A stretch of DNA of 64,000 bases, taken from NCBI GenBank assembly GCA_004794655.1, contig SMMW01000614.1, forward strand, positions 3,784,501-3,848,500, in the 5' to 3' direction. The stretch's first letter is position 1. Every line of letters starts with the position of its first letter. This document shows positions 35,800-48,740 of this stretch, piece by piece. This DNA comes from Marisa cornuarietis. Lineage: Eukaryota > Mollusca > Gastropoda > Architaenioglossa > Ampullariidae. Below the pieces are notes generated by a model. It did no database searches, was not told where the DNA came from, and saw nothing but the letters and a program-made list of their open reading frames with translations. A program made the position numbers and the translations under genes.

Positions 35800-38400
35800 T
35801 TTCTAAAGGGAAATGTGGACTTGTCTTTGTTCCTTGATCACTTAAAAAAAAAAAGCTCTGCTAAGATTAAGAAAAGCAGGCAAGAGTTTTGAAAAAAATG
35901 CGTGATTTATTAATGTATTATGCGTGTACGATATTCCACAAGCACTGTACGGAATTACTTGGGCTTGAAAATAACTGTTATTCGTGTGCTGTTACAACAG
36001 CCGGTGTGGGAAATATAGAGACCTGCATTTATTTCTCAATAAAATACAACACTACTCACATGCACGCTCTCTGATGATAACTGAGCTGTCACACTTGAGA
36101 TATAGCCATGCCGGCCGTGAGTCCTCTCATATGGAAAGCGCACTAGCAGGCACTTATGGTTTGTAAGTTAAACAATTATTTTCCAATTTCATCTCTTGAT
36201 ACAATTAATTCACATATATACACCACAGCGAGTACGATGTGAGATACACCACTTCTAGAATTTCTTAGTTCTTTCTAAATTACTTATACACTATTGGAAC
36301 TCCCGCCATGCTTATGTTGCACAAAATAAACTTCCGGCGTGAGTTTCGAAAACGTTAATTGTTGTTTGATAGAATAATAAGCGCACTAGAATGTATTATT
36401 ATTATTCATAGAGAAATTAGCAGAAAAATAGCCATATTAGCATTACTGGCACCAGTGAGTTTATAAACCAATCACAATGTTGAACATACAACGTCTGTTT
36501 TAGCGCGCGCGTTTTTGGTCAAAACTTGATAACGAAGATTGCATCCCGTTGTTTGTATGTTTTCTCCACGAAAGGTAAGATGTGCAAAATGCAGGCTTAA
36601 CAAAGCCCGAAATATAATGTTCGATTTCCCCAAGTTCTGGCAATACCTACAGGCTATAATACAATTGATACTTTGGGGTTGCAAACTATAAAAACCAAGA
36701 ATTAAATCGCTTTTTCGCAACATTTGATTTTAGAATCAACAGTTTGTCACTGAAGTCCGACACTCTTAGAGACTGTTTTCTTTCCAACAACATCTAGTGT
36801 CCTATTTTGGTCCTTAATTATGACGACTCATTCAATATATATGGGCGATTTATAAATGATTTTCTCGCAATGGTTGATCGTGATAAATTCTAAATAGAGA
36901 ATGTGCTCAGTGGCATTCTCACTCTCTCCCCACACGCGTAAAATATATGTTGATCTGTTTTGTTGTCCTTGTTACGCACTTGCTGATAATTGTTCAAACT
37001 GGCTGTGCCTTTTCATTCTGTACCTTTGACGCGTGCCTAATTTTGTTTTAAATGTTATTTACTTCGATTTTCTCTTTGCGTTAGAGGTTAGTATTCATAC
37101 GAAGTACACCAAATGACTGTCAGTTGTTGTGTCGTTCTGCAGTTCTCGGTAAAAACAGATTCGACCCTATATATCCCGGTATATATATATATAGAGAGAA
37201 ACAGTGAAATGTGAGCAAGTCGATCGATGCAAGGGAGCACCCTATGATGTAAACTCGCCCATTTAGCATCTGCGTACTGTGACTTGTGCCAAAATCGTGT
37301 TTTTGACATTACTCCAATTTAAATGCATTCCAGCGTTTAGGGTAATATAGCCCCTGACTGTGGTAATCTATTCACAACTTGGGTAAAGGGGAGGGGTGTT
37401 GACGTATGAGTGAACTGAAGCCAGGCGTACATTAAATTGTTCAACGCTCGATCGTTGTTCAGCCCAGAAGGTTCTTTCTTCTGTTCAGAAATTTAAGCAA
37501 GGAAAGTGAAAATATTTCATCGGCTTTTCTATTCATTGGGCAGCAGTTCTGCAGCGTAAACTGTGCACCGCTTCCGGAAGGGGAGCGCAGCTGATTAGTC
37601 CCAGAGGTCACCGTAACACATCACGCTTCCAGCTCAATTTATTTACGTATTATCTCCACTCTTACCCCCACCACCCGAATAAGTAGACGAGAAGATAGTT
37701 TGAGTGTTCCTTTATATACTTATTTTTTAATACTTGTACTAAGGTTATGCATGTCGACAGGGCAGGCGTACTGTGGCTTGCTAGTTTTCACCGAAACGTT
37801 GTCTAGGGACACGGCGCTTGTTACGTAGTATCACTTACTCAAATGGCAATAGAAACGATCGAGGCAGGGCGAGAAGCATCGTTTCTTTTGTTTAAAAGCC
37901 ATGCGAAATGTGTACACACAAAATGTGACTGCTGCAGCGTGAAAAATGTAATTAAGTGCATGTTCTCGCCACTCTCCCACCGCTGCGAAACATTGCTCCA
38001 TTGTGCGAGAAGGGGTCAAACCCCCCTCCCCCGCCAACTCACACTAACTCCCACCACTTGAGGAACCTTTATTGATGTGACGGTAGACATGCAATTCCTA
38101 AGTAAAAGACAGCAACAGTGGACAGTGCTGGTGTATGGACATTCATACGAATTATGAATATCGATTTTGTTTTTACAAATGTAGTGGATGAAACGTAGAA
38201 ATAGGGGAAGAAAACAAATCGATCACGATGCTTCGGAAACCGGTGTTAGTGGGTAGAACAACCTTGGCAAAGAATAAGCTGGGCAGGCGCCAGTGTGTCT
38301 TGTGCTATTGATTTTCACGAACTGCGGCAAGCACGTCAGTGTAGCTGGACACGTACGTTGCCTCTGCCTAGACATAGAATCACCACGACGGCGCCAGCTT
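35800..38400. other. Divergent interval between RTEL1 and stathmin
   Basis: No CDS was recognised. An ATA-type dinucleotide run lies at about 37181-37192. The first non-coding exon and promoter of stathmin, and any distal RTEL1 promoter, probably lie in this interval but could not be placed. Confidence 0.5.
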
Positions 38401-38428
38401 GGACTTTACCAATGCGACACAGTCCTCG

Positions 38429-38553
38429 AAAAAAATGCGCAGAACTCTCTGTAATAAGTCAAAAAGCGTTCAGGTACAGAGGTCGCTTGAACCACTAAAC
38501 CCATCAGATGTTAACCAGAATTTGGCAAACATCATTTTTGCTGGCAGAGTAGG
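38429..38553 (+). other. Coding-like stretch of unidentified nature
   Basis: An ATG at about 38433 after an A-rich context opens MRRTLCNKSKSVQVQRSLEP, continuing to a possible donor GTG|GTAGGT near 38560. It may belong with the stretch at 39274-39524 to a small unrecognised gene in the RTEL1/stathmin interval. Support is only composition and an open frame. Confidence 0.2.
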
Positions 38554-39273
38554 AAGTGGTAGGTCAACAGCAGAATTCAGAATCACTTACACTTACAAAG
38601 CTTACAGCATGTTCTCCCAACACTATTTTTATTTCAGTTTCCATTCACTGCTAAGCACAACTTTTTTATGATGAAGATTTCATTTGGTGTCAGTGGAGCT
38701 TTGGAAAAGGTGAAGCCGGGACATAGATGATCTAGTTGATCAGACAGCTCCATACCTCAGACACCTATGTTGAATTTTGACAAAGAAAAGGAAACTATTT
38801 CTATATTTTACTACTCTTGAAGAAAGTCTGTAATGGTAAAGCTATATAGGTTGAAAGATTGTCCAGTTTATTAAAAAATAAATCACTTTCAAGACATATT
38901 GGGAAGAGAAGGTAGTCTTCTCTGGTGAATGCTCAGAGATGGCATTGTCAGATGTAGCACCCATGAAGAGAACTGGTCCAGTAGCTTAGAATCAATAATT
39001 TTTATCTGTGTTGGAAGCCAGAGCTGAGCTGGCGTCAACTCACAAGACAGGCCTGCTTGCAGCGCCAGACTATTGATCTAGACCTCCACCAGCCACATTA
39101 ACATTGAACCCTTCAGCCCCACCATAATGCATTCTTTACAGCAAAATTATCAATGTAAGGTACCCAGAAAATGCTAACAAAATATTTTTTCCCACATGTG
39201 CTCTTTGCCTCATATTATTCAGATAAAGTAGAAGGAGGGAAAGTACTAGTTTAGCTCTTTTGGTGCAGAAAGC

Positions 39274-39524
39274 CCTGAAAATATCGTTGGTTTGTCCGTG
39301 ATGACGCACCCAACCAAATGAATTATTATAATGGGGTCTCAGGCTGTCTGAGTCAGCGCACATCACTAGCTGCATTTGAGGTGTTGGCTGCTCACACCAG
39401 TCGCCTACCTCCTCTTTGCCACACTGATGTTACAGCAAGCATAAATGAAAAGGTGAGAGAGTGGATTCTGGATGTTGAAGACAAGTCCAGTAGGGAAGAT
39501 TTTCTCAGTTTCCACCCATTTTAA
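39274..39524 (+). other. Coding-like stretch of unidentified nature (possible terminal exon)
   Basis: A plus-strand frame open from 39277 to the TAA at 39522-39524 contains SLAAFEVLAAHTSRLPPL and EKVREWILDVEDKSSREDF, ending FHPF. Composition and the amphipathic acidic segment look like real protein, but I do not recognise a family and no confident acceptor was found. It lies 160 bp before the stathmin 5' UTR exon. It could also be a relic of an older gene or element. Confidence 0.25.
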
Positions 39525-39682
39525 CCACATTTAACATTGAGAGGCATTCTTGGTCTTGTTCTTCATAATTTAGTAGGTTGTGGTGAATGTCTACTGCTTG
39601 GTGTATGCTCATTTAGAAACCATGTATTAAACAATCTACAGCTAGAAGTCATGGAAATTGTGTATTTTCTTCTCTTTTTCAG

Positions 39683-42600
39683 AAAAACTTGTGAGATATT
39701 TCCCTAGCAGTTAGAATTGTCTACAACCAGAAGTGAAGATGTCGACAGGTAAGGATATGGAACATAGAAAATTTATCACGTGATGTGTCTGTTACAGAGA
39801 TGGTGATGAATAAGAACATATCTTCTAATGCAGGCAATAACAATCTGGACACATTTTTCTGTGAACTTGTTCTCAAAAAGATTATTCATTGATTTGAGAG
39901 GGCTACTTTCAATATATTGTTTAGAATTAGAACATGCAGAAAAATTAAAATAATAGTTCCATGTAGGTCCCCCCCCCACCCCACTGTCAACTTCCATTTT
40001 GGCATGCTCTTTACCTTATTGGCAGGTATTATGGTAAAGTTTGGAAGCTGATGTGTCATGGCAGTTTTTTTTTTTAACATGTGTAGTACATTTTATTTTT
40101 CAATAATCTAGCGCATTCTGTATGTCTTAAGCGGGTTGCCAAGAACTGAATAATGTGAAAATCCAAATGGAGGCTGTATGGCCGGAAAATGGTTCTGATG
40201 ACATCATCAGGGATGGTGGTTATGGGGGCTATTGATCATGATTCTGTTGTTATAAAATTGTATCCTTTTTTTCTAAAAAGAATTTCTCATGCATACATCA
40301 AAGAAAAAAATCAAAACTGTTGGTGAAATGAAACTACAGTTTAAAGAGTGGCATTTAAAAAGTGGATGTTAATTTTATGCAGACAATTATCTGATCATTT
40401 TGAGGGTAGTAGACTTCTAAATTATTGTTGTGGGAAGTCAGCCTTAATATAAGCGCGCTCTTCAAAAACCCAGTAACATTTGTATACCTGTTAGGGCATA
40501 TTTCAGACAATCTAGATACAATGCATTTGTCTTGTTTTTCTCCCTGAATGCTGCGGCAGTGTGCAGTTGGTTCACCTTTTTGTGTATGCGTGACAATAAG
40601 TCACAGAAACCTCGTAAAGTACACCCCAATTCCAGCAGATATGATGCTATGGTGGTTTGGAAAGGCAAAGGTAATTTTGCTGTTGTGAACTGAATGGCAG
40701 CTTCAGAGTAGCGATGTGTCATTTTTGTACTCCTGATATTTTTTTCTTGTGTGTAGCTGTGCTGATTTGTGGCTATTTTGATGTTCAGCTATGGTTTCAA
40801 ATGATTCAGACATTTATACCATTGCGTTTCATAACTTTTTTTGCAAGGAACAAGCCTGCTACTTTTGTTGGTATTTTACACATCTTTGCCTCATCCTCTT
40901 TTTTTTCTTTTTTAAGTCAATCTGAATGAATGTAGTTTTGATATTTCTATCAGTTTTCTGTCCTTTTCTGAATCTGGAAAACAACTTTTAATGTTTGCTC
41001 TGGACATGCCAATCTTGATGTTCTCCATACATTTTTTGGTTAAAAACAAAGTCTGGCATTAAAGTGGTGCACAGTGCATGAAACATACCAGATAGACCTT
41101 TTTTTTCTCAGTGATTACTAGCTTTATGAAAGTCTGTTACAAGGGTCAGTTGTAGAGGTAAAATTATTTGTTAGAGTAAAGCTGTGGGGAACACTATGAT
41201 TTGGGCTGAATTCAATCGCTCATTTCTTCATATTGTGTGTTTATTTCCTAGAATTGAATCATAACTATATTTTCTATCACAAAATCTTTGGGTGTTTCTT
41301 TTGTTATTCATGAAAATCACAGTGTATGTAAATAGGGTAATGAAGCCAAGATCACTGATGTTCAAGTCTTATGCTCTCAGGCATCACTAGTCCAGCTCCT
41401 TGTCAGGGAGAGGTGGGGTAGATGGGGGGAAGTGATGGGGAGTTCACATCCAGTGTAGAGATTTTTGGGAATAGTCACACATACAGGTATGCATGTACAC
41501 ACAGTCTCTTTCTCCACCCTCTTCTCCTAACTGCCATTGCCACATTTATTGAAGTACCTGCTAGATGCATTTTCCAGAGCATTTTGTTTATCTTCCATGC
41601 CATAAATGTTGGTATTAAACTAGTTAGACATGTATATTTGAACATGTGTGTATTTATGTGTATATGTGAGAGAGAATGTGTGTGCACACACATATGCAGG
41701 CACTTATAAATAGAAGCAGAGGGAAGTACCCACATTTTTGCTTTTGGTCATATTTATTATTTAATAATTCATGAAACAAAAAAATTATGTGTAAGAAAAT
41801 TTGGTGGAAATTTTGCTTATAATCCCAAGTTCTACTGAGCATGGTTTAAATGGCTGAGTGTTTTTCAAATTTATTCTGTTGTAGTTCTGTGCAGTCTAGA
41901 CAATTTGAAATTCCAGTAACAGTCAACAATTGAAATTCTAGTATTTAATTGCACTATTAAGCCAAAGCTGCTAAAAGCATCTCAGATATAATGAGTACAT
42001 GGCCACCTTTCCTAAGATATTGTAATCATTAAATATGCTCTAGAAACTTGAGCTAAATACAGGATAATTTGAGCAAGAATAGTGAGGTACTACATGCACT
42101 AATTTTGTGTTATGCTTAACAGCTGATAAACCAGTGCCAAAGTCTGGCAGTTTGGCCTTTGAGGTGATCCTGAAGCCAGCTTCTAATGATACTCCTCTCC
42201 GCCCAGTTTCCCCTCCAAAGATAAATCGTATAGTCTTGTCAGAAGACGACATAAAACTCAAGCTGAAGAAGGCAGAAGAGAGGCGGCAGGTGAGGCTTTG
42301 TCCTTATTTTATTTCATAATACTATGGAGCAGATAGCACTCTTTCATTTTGGGGCTTTCATAAACCTGTGATTGGAAAATTCTTATTGCTTGCCCATCAT
42401 CTTTTCAGAAGAAAATAAGGAGGATGTTGCGTTCCACCTTCAGCATGCTGTGCTCTAGACACAGTGGATACACAACAAATTCATGCTGAATTTGAAAATT
42501 TTAAAAAAAACCAGCTCCTGGTTGAGAGTGTTCAGACTGACTTTCTGCCGTTGTTGGTGATCAGCTCTAGGGTTGCTATATATATTAATGAGCTCTTGAC

Positions 42601-45600
42601 ATTTTAAGAATGATTAAAAAAAGAGAAGAAAGATCTTGAGACTCTAAACAAAGCTTCTGTATTGTGGCTGCTCTCCATTTACCACTGGATTAGCATGCAG
42701 AATTTTAGTCTTCATGACACGTGGCACAGTGTGCATATAGGTAGCCAGACACCATGACGAGACTTGTGGAACAGTGTGTCAAGTGAGTTAAAAGATTCAC
42801 ATGCGCAAACTCAGCTTTTGATTTTAATGAAATCGGTTATTTTAATATTACATTATGTTTAATGGCAAGTTTGGGGTGGAAGAATTCAAAGCCACCTTGT
42901 CTGAAAACTGAGAAAACTTTGTGAGAAGCAAACCTCCAGTGATCTTGAAATTTAATGCGAATGTGTTGAATTCACTAACAGTTGAAAACAATGCTTGAAA
43001 GTAGTTTGATACATTAAAATAGCTACTCACCGTTAAGATCAAACAAAAGAGTCTTCATTGTTATATATCTGGCCAAATTTATTCGAATTATGTTGTCAGA
43101 CTTACAGTACTTTGATTAATTGTGTTTTTGTGTGCTGGATTGTTGGAGGGTATGTAAACAGATTTCTGAATCAATTTCATGATTTATTTAACTATTTTAT
43201 GTTTATGTACTACTTTTTTAATATGGTTATTTTTTGGAATGTTTCATATATATCTATATATATCCTGCTTCATTGTAAACAAAAAAATTAGCAAATATAT
43301 CAATTGATGTATTCAGAAAGGTGATAAAAGATAATGATAAATGCACACATTTTTCAGGTAATGCCATTTTGTTTAAGGCTTCGCTCAAATAATTCTGGAA
43401 GAATTTTTTGTTGCTGTCACATAAGGGGTACATAAATAAAACTTCCTTGGTTTCAGCACCTCTTTAAAACAGTAAATAAATAGTATAAGCAGATCAAAAC
43501 AATTCTATGTTTTCTGTTTACCCCCCCCCCCCGACCCGCCACCACCAGAAATAAATTAGAGGTTGTTCAAAAGCAAATGGATAGAAATACTTTTAGTTCT
43601 TTTTGGAAGTGAGGGGTGGGTGAGAGCAGGCTTATCTTACAATATGTTGTCAAAGGATCTTAGATATGACATTTATTGAATAAGGTGAATTAAAAATTGA
43701 AAAAAATCTTGAATTTATATTATCTGTAAAGTTTGACTTAACAGCTATACAGCTATATACAGCCTTGGTTTCTTACAGAAGTGGTTAATTGGAGAGTGAA
43801 TAAAATGGCTTACAAAATTTCTCCTGAGTGATTACATAAGGTTTTAAATGAGTTAAGAGCCCTCTTATATTTCTGATAGTTTTACATAGTCATCCCCTCT
43901 TGTTTCTGTAAGCAGTCGCTGGAAGCGCAGCGTCTTGAGCAACTGGCAAAAGAAAGAGAGCGAGCACAAGAAGTGATGGCCAAAGCCCAGCAAGAGAGCA
44001 AAGAGTTCTCAGATGCCACCAAAGAAAAGCTGCGCAGGTCTATGGAAGCTAACAAGGAGAACCGCGAGGCACAGATCAAGGCTTTACAAGAACGCCTCCG
44101 GGAACATGTATGGGGCTGAAATTTTCCACTTCTTTGTTTTGCCGTGTCAGATCCTGTTATGTTGTTCTTCACCCAGTGTGTGGAGTGTGTTAAAGGACAC
44201 TTGGGCTGTGTTCCATTCATGCAGTGTAACTTTTCATCAAATTGATCGGAACAAAATTGACAAGGCCATTTTCTCTATTTCCCCACCTTTCCCCAAACAC
44301 CATCTTGCAAGACTGCTGGACATCTGTCATGTTTGGCCAGTTTGTCATGTCATATTTGATGAAATTCACTTGAAATGAGGTGGAACCCTGTTTTGTGTCT
44401 TGTTTCGTGTCATGTCAGCATCAATTGGTGTGACGACTAGAAAGTTATTTTATTTAAGTGTTATTACTCACAAAACCTCTGTATTGCAAAACCCATATGT
44501 AAGTTTTTCTTCAAACCTATCAAATTAAATTCGGCAGTAAAGGACAGATACATTTTCATTTAATTTGTTTCATGCCCAAAGAATGTGCCCTTTTTAAAAA
44601 TGACTTAATACTGTTTTCTTTACACCACCAAAATCCAGGCCTTTTAAAAGCTTGTATTCACACCATTTTTTGTTAGTAAAACAAGGGCATATAATAACAC
44701 TTATAAACATTTTTTTTTTACTAAACTCTTGATGCAATACAAATGTCAGATTCAATAACATGTAAAAGACTATATTGAGAGTCATATGCCTTGTGAAATA
44801 GTTGTTCGGCCCATTCAATAGGTTTTGCCATTCTGGTAAAGATACTGCCAATAATAAACACTAATATTTGTTAGGTTCAAGATAGATATTCAGATAAATT
44901 TGTTCTCAAATAAACAGGTTAGGTATTCAGTGCAAACTTTCCTGTGCTGATTATTAGAAAACTGTGTAATTTTATGATTTTGTTGGCCCTCTGTAATTCA
45001 TTTCTTCTTGTCCTGTCATTCTCTGGTAGGGGAAGGGACAGTGAAATTTTTTTGGTTCAGTTTTTGTTCATTCCTTGGTTTTGGTTCCTTCTCTCTCTCT
45101 GTCTCTTTGCCTGCGCTCCAGTCCATCAGAGTTACAGAGACCTGTAGGCAAAGCGACAAGATGGCAGAAGAGTTTCAGGAGAAAATCAACAACAAACTTT
45201 CCCAGAAGTTTGAAGTGTATGAAGAGAACAAGCACAATCAGTTACAGACCATGATGAAGCGGCTGAGAGAGCATGTGAGTTGGTTAGATTCGCATGAGCA
45301 TGCTTGATTATTTGGGGCTTTGCCATCATGCTTCCCTTAGTTCATACAGAGGGCTATGTTTCCTTATGCTTTTGTGTGTATGTGCAAGTGTTAGTGTTAA
45401 AGAAACAACTGGTCATGCTGACTCCTTGGCTTTGGAGGTGTTTTTGCATTTTGTATTTTTCCTCGTTTTATTTTTATCCTTTCCGTCATTATTTCTTAAA
45501 TATGTTTATTATTGCCATATTTGACAGTTCGGGCATTTAAAGTTTTAAAAATTACAGTTGTTGATAATGCCAGTGATTCTTTCAGCTAAAGGTTTTCGTA

Positions 45601-47108
45601 ATACTAATATTAAAAGGCATTTTGGTGTCTTTTAGTTTGCCACATGACCTTGTGAAAGACTGTTCCATTTATAACATGTTTATAAATTTATATGCATGTA
45701 AATGCTAATTTATATACCCAAAGTTTTGTGGGGTTTCTTGTGCTTTTTTTGTTCTTTTTAAAATGTTTTCTTTGTTTTGTTACACACAGGTACCTCTTCA
45801 GAATAACAAATGTCTTGCACCTTATTTCAGTAGAATCTTTGTCATGTGGGTTTTTAAAATAAGTATCTACAGATTTAATAGGTTTTTTTTCATTATTTTA
45901 ACTAGTTCTTTGTCTTAAACTGTAATTTAGCTGGACATGTTTTCAGTTTTATGTTTCTCCCTTTTGTCCACTCAGAATTAATGTCTTACATATAGGCACT
46001 TTGCTTCTCTGAAAATGACACCTTTTCATTCTTTCTTTTATGGCGCAAGAAATCAGATGCTGTTCTAATGCTTCTTTTGGGATATTTGCCAGAAGAACTT
46101 AATTGGTAAATTGCTTTGCTGGAGGTGGGACCTATTCTATGTGATGCTTTTATACAACAAAGGCCATGTTTTTGTATTTTTATTTTCTTTTTTGTTGTTG
46201 TTTTTGTTTTAAGCTGTGATCAGCAAGTCAAAACCAGCTTTGTAACTTTGCAGTGGTACTGTCAAAGGAAGGTGATGGGAAATGCTTTTATCTTGCATTT
46301 TGAAGGGAATTTCCTTCAGAAGTTTGTTTCCCTTGTACGGCTAGATTAAAGGCAGTTGGAGGACAGACTGTTGGGTGTATGTATAATATAGTGTGTCTGC
46401 CAATGTCAAGGAGGGAGCTCTGTCTGCTCTTGCAGGCTAACCACATCCAGGAAGTGTGCCAGGCCAGTGAAAACATGGGCAAAGCCTGTGAAGAGAAGCT
46501 GGTGAGCAAGATGGAGAATGCTCTCCGCAATCGGGAGGAACAGCTGCGTGCTTTGCAGGAACGTCTTCTTGAACATGTTAGTACTAGAACACTGTTTCTT
46601 GTTAATACTAATAGAAAGAAAGAGATTGAGAATTTATCCTTGCATTGGAACTCTCCAGCCTTGGCAATAGGATGTTAGCATGAACATCAGCTCTTTGCAT
46701 TTGCACATAAAACACTAATTATTTTGGTGTTTATTGTGGCAGCACTTTAACAAAGTATTTCATAAAACTTCTGTGCAAAGTTTTGGTATCTAATTCCTTT
46801 GCATTTTGTAAGTGTTTTTTTGCCAAAGCGAAGTAGTAATGGCATGTTAACATCATCTTTATTATCCGACCTAGGAATTTTTACGGGGTTAGGATTTTTT
46901 TTATTTATCTTTATTAAAATCTTTATTATAGAAAACATTAGCAAAGATAAACTGTGTGATGAACAAGTCTTTGCAAAGTAATGTATGCATGTGTATATAT
47001 ATGTATATATATATATATAATCAATATATTTTCCAGGAGCGTCGTATTGAGGAAGTACAGAAGAAGAAGGTAAATCGCCAGGAAACGAAAATTGAGGTGG
47101 ATGCCTAA
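39683..47108 (+). CDS. STMN: Stathmin family protein with three tubulin-binding repeats
   Basis: Stathmins sequester alpha/beta-tubulin dimers and promote microtubule disassembly in the cytoplasm. The CDS runs 39739-39748, 42123-42289, 43916-44107, 45122-45274, 46436-46576 and 47037-47108 (735 nt, 244 aa), all in phase. A 5' UTR exon portion begins about 39683 after TTTTTCAG. The N-terminus reads SLAFEVILKPA and PVSPPK, matching the stathmin AFELILSP and LSPPK signatures. S11 and S33 sit where human S16 and S38 are phosphorylated. A long basic/acidic helix follows, with three repeats ending LQERLREH, MKRLREH and LQERLLEH, and the terminus EEVQKKKVNRQ. Human STMN1 (149 aa) has two repeats. The introns (2.4, 1.6, 1.0, 1.2 and 0.5 kb) hold only simple repeats, including a C-tract near 43521. 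Confidence 0.95.
39739..39748 (+). CDS. STMN: Stathmin coding exon 1 (ATG plus 7 nt)
   Basis: The exon carries ATG TCG ACA G followed by donor GTAAGG, giving M-S-T and the first base of codon 4. The acceptor of the same exon is at 39682 after a strong pyrimidine tract, so the gene has at least one more non-coding exon upstream. Confidence 0.8.
42123..42289 (+). CDS. STMN: Stathmin exon 2 (N-terminal regulatory and tubulin-capping region)
   Basis: This exon encodes residues 4-59, from ADKPVPKSGSLAFEVIL to KKAEERRQ. It corresponds to the stathmin N-terminal beta-hairpin that caps alpha-tubulin and to the start of the long helix. Acceptor TTAACAG and donor CAG|GTGAGG. Confidence 0.95.
43916..44107 (+). 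CDS. STMN: Stathmin exon 3 (helix and tubulin-binding repeat 1)
   Basis: This phase 0-0 exon of 64 codons (residues 60-123) is predicted as one continuous helix. MEANKENREAQ is nearly identical to human stathmin, and the exon ends LQERLREH. Donor CAT|GTATGG. Confidence 0.96.
45122..45274 (+). CDS. STMN: Stathmin exon 4 (tubulin-binding repeat 2, divergent)
   Basis: This phase 0-0 exon of 51 codons (residues 124-174) starts SIRVTETCRQSDKMAEEF and ends MMKRLREH. It is the most divergent repeat. The acceptor at GCGCTCCAG|TCC was chosen because it is the only one nearby that keeps phase 0 and the repeat register. Confidence 0.9.
46436..46576 (+). CDS. STMN: Stathmin exon 5 (tubulin-binding repeat 3)
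   Basis: This phase 0-0 exon of 47 codons (residues 175-221) starts ANHIQEVCQASENMGKACEE and ends LQERLLEH. It aligns residue for residue with exon 4 and with the second half of exon 3. Donor CAT|GTTAGT. Confidence 0.94.
47037..47108 (+). CDS. STMN: Stathmin exon 6 (C-terminus)
   Basis: The final 23 codons start ERRIEEVQKKK and end in TAA at 47106-47108. They match the family's C-terminal HIEEVRKNKE segment, and the acceptor is TTTTCCAG. Confidence 0.94.
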   Translation, partial: ERRIEEVQKKKVNRQETKIEVDA

Positions 47109-48740
47109 AGAAGAAGGGAGGAATACATGAAACTCACCCCTTTCCCACCCTATTCCTGATCCTGTCCTAGTCCTTTCCACCATCCATCTCATGAACAGAC
47201 CCTTGTTGACAGTCCAAGGTCAGCTAGCCACTTGACTGAAAACGCAGAGATATGTGCCCAACACCGCCACTTGCTCTGAAATCAAATTGAGAGTTCTTCT
47301 GACGCCTTGTTTTCAGATAATGCCAGTCAGTTGTCCACAGAATTGTTTTTCCCCACTGCACCAAAATATCCTGCTAGGCTTTTGCAGAATGAAATTTTGT
47401 GTTGCACTCATCAAGAGTCGGTCTGCCCTTGACAGTTGTGCTTTGTATATCAGAACATTTGAATTTTTGACCTGTATACCCACATCTGCTTTCAGTCCCA
47501 AATATTGATATGCAACTGTTTGTTTCATTCGTTGACTAAATGGGTTAGTTAAACATGTTTTTTCTCAACTCTTATGGTGGTGCTTTTCTCAATGAGCTGA
47601 GCGCTCAAGGAAAAAACCAGAACTTGCCTCATAATTGTGTTCATTTTATGCATGATCTTCTGGGATGAAACTGTTGCTTAAATGTTTGCTATCTTACTTT
47701 TTTTTTTCTCTTCGCAGTAATCCTTCCAGTTTCACAAACTTTGAAATTCGTACCAGCTTGCGAGCGCAGTACATTAACGCACGTAAGATGTATCTTTATA
47801 CATTACCTTTCCAGAGATGACTTTTCATCCCTTGTCTTTATTCATCTGTTGGATAGCGTCATTCAGGAGCACGCACTGGTTCTCATTAACAGATTTCTAA
47901 TGCACTTTTTTTGTTTTGAACATTTGCTTGGGTTTTAGCTTCTGGTGTTTCATTATTGCATGGTACATGTATCATCTAATTTATTTGGTTCCATCAGTCT
48001 CATTGTCGTGGCATAATCAGCTAAACCCTAGCTTCTGCTGTTACTGCTGCTGCTTCAGACTTAAACTACCTGTGAAATTGAATGCAGTGTTGTTTCTTTA
48101 ACGGAGGGGAATCGCTGTGCTTGGTGTTGAGTTTTTCTTGTGGGAGACAGTTTTGGAGAGCTTTTCGAGGGAAAGACAAAAACAGTTTTCCCCTGCCTAA
48201 TATGCTTAAAAATGTTGATCTGTTGGAGTTGATGTACTTAATCTTTTGAAATAATTATTATTATTACTGTTCTTTATTTGTTTACACATAAGATCATACC
48301 ATCCAGAGAGAGGCAGGCTTTGATGGGCTGCTACTGCATTTGGAAACTGTTTCACACCTTTGAAAGCATTGGATGCATTTGTGCAAAGATAAAGATGTGT
48401 TGCCTTACAGTATGATGTGAGCTTGTTGTTTCTTCATCATTGTCATAGATGGCGTGTTTGAAGTTCACTTTTCAGCCAACTTCAGATGGTGCATGCATTC
48501 TGTTTTCTAACCATGTAAGAAGTACTTGTACTGTGTATCGTCCAGAAATGACATTGTTCCCCCTCATCCCTCCCAACAGTTGTTCTTCATGTCACCGTAG
48601 CTTTTTGTACTAAGCAATTTTAGTAGATTCAATTCAGTTTGGATTCTTGTTTGAGCTAAAATTTAGCATGTGGAATTTCAGGTTTACGTTTAATTTCAGC
48701 TGTAGACAATGCTTTAATAAAGTTTGAGTAAGTATGCTGA
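47109..48740 (+). other. Stathmin 3' UTR with polyadenylation signal
   Basis: About 1.6 kb of T-rich non-coding sequence follows the stop. A perfect AATAAA lies at 48716-48721 in the context TTTAATAAAGTTTGAG, followed by T-rich and TG-containing sequence. No competing AATAAA was noticed earlier in this stretch, but I did not scan it exhaustively. Confidence 0.6.
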
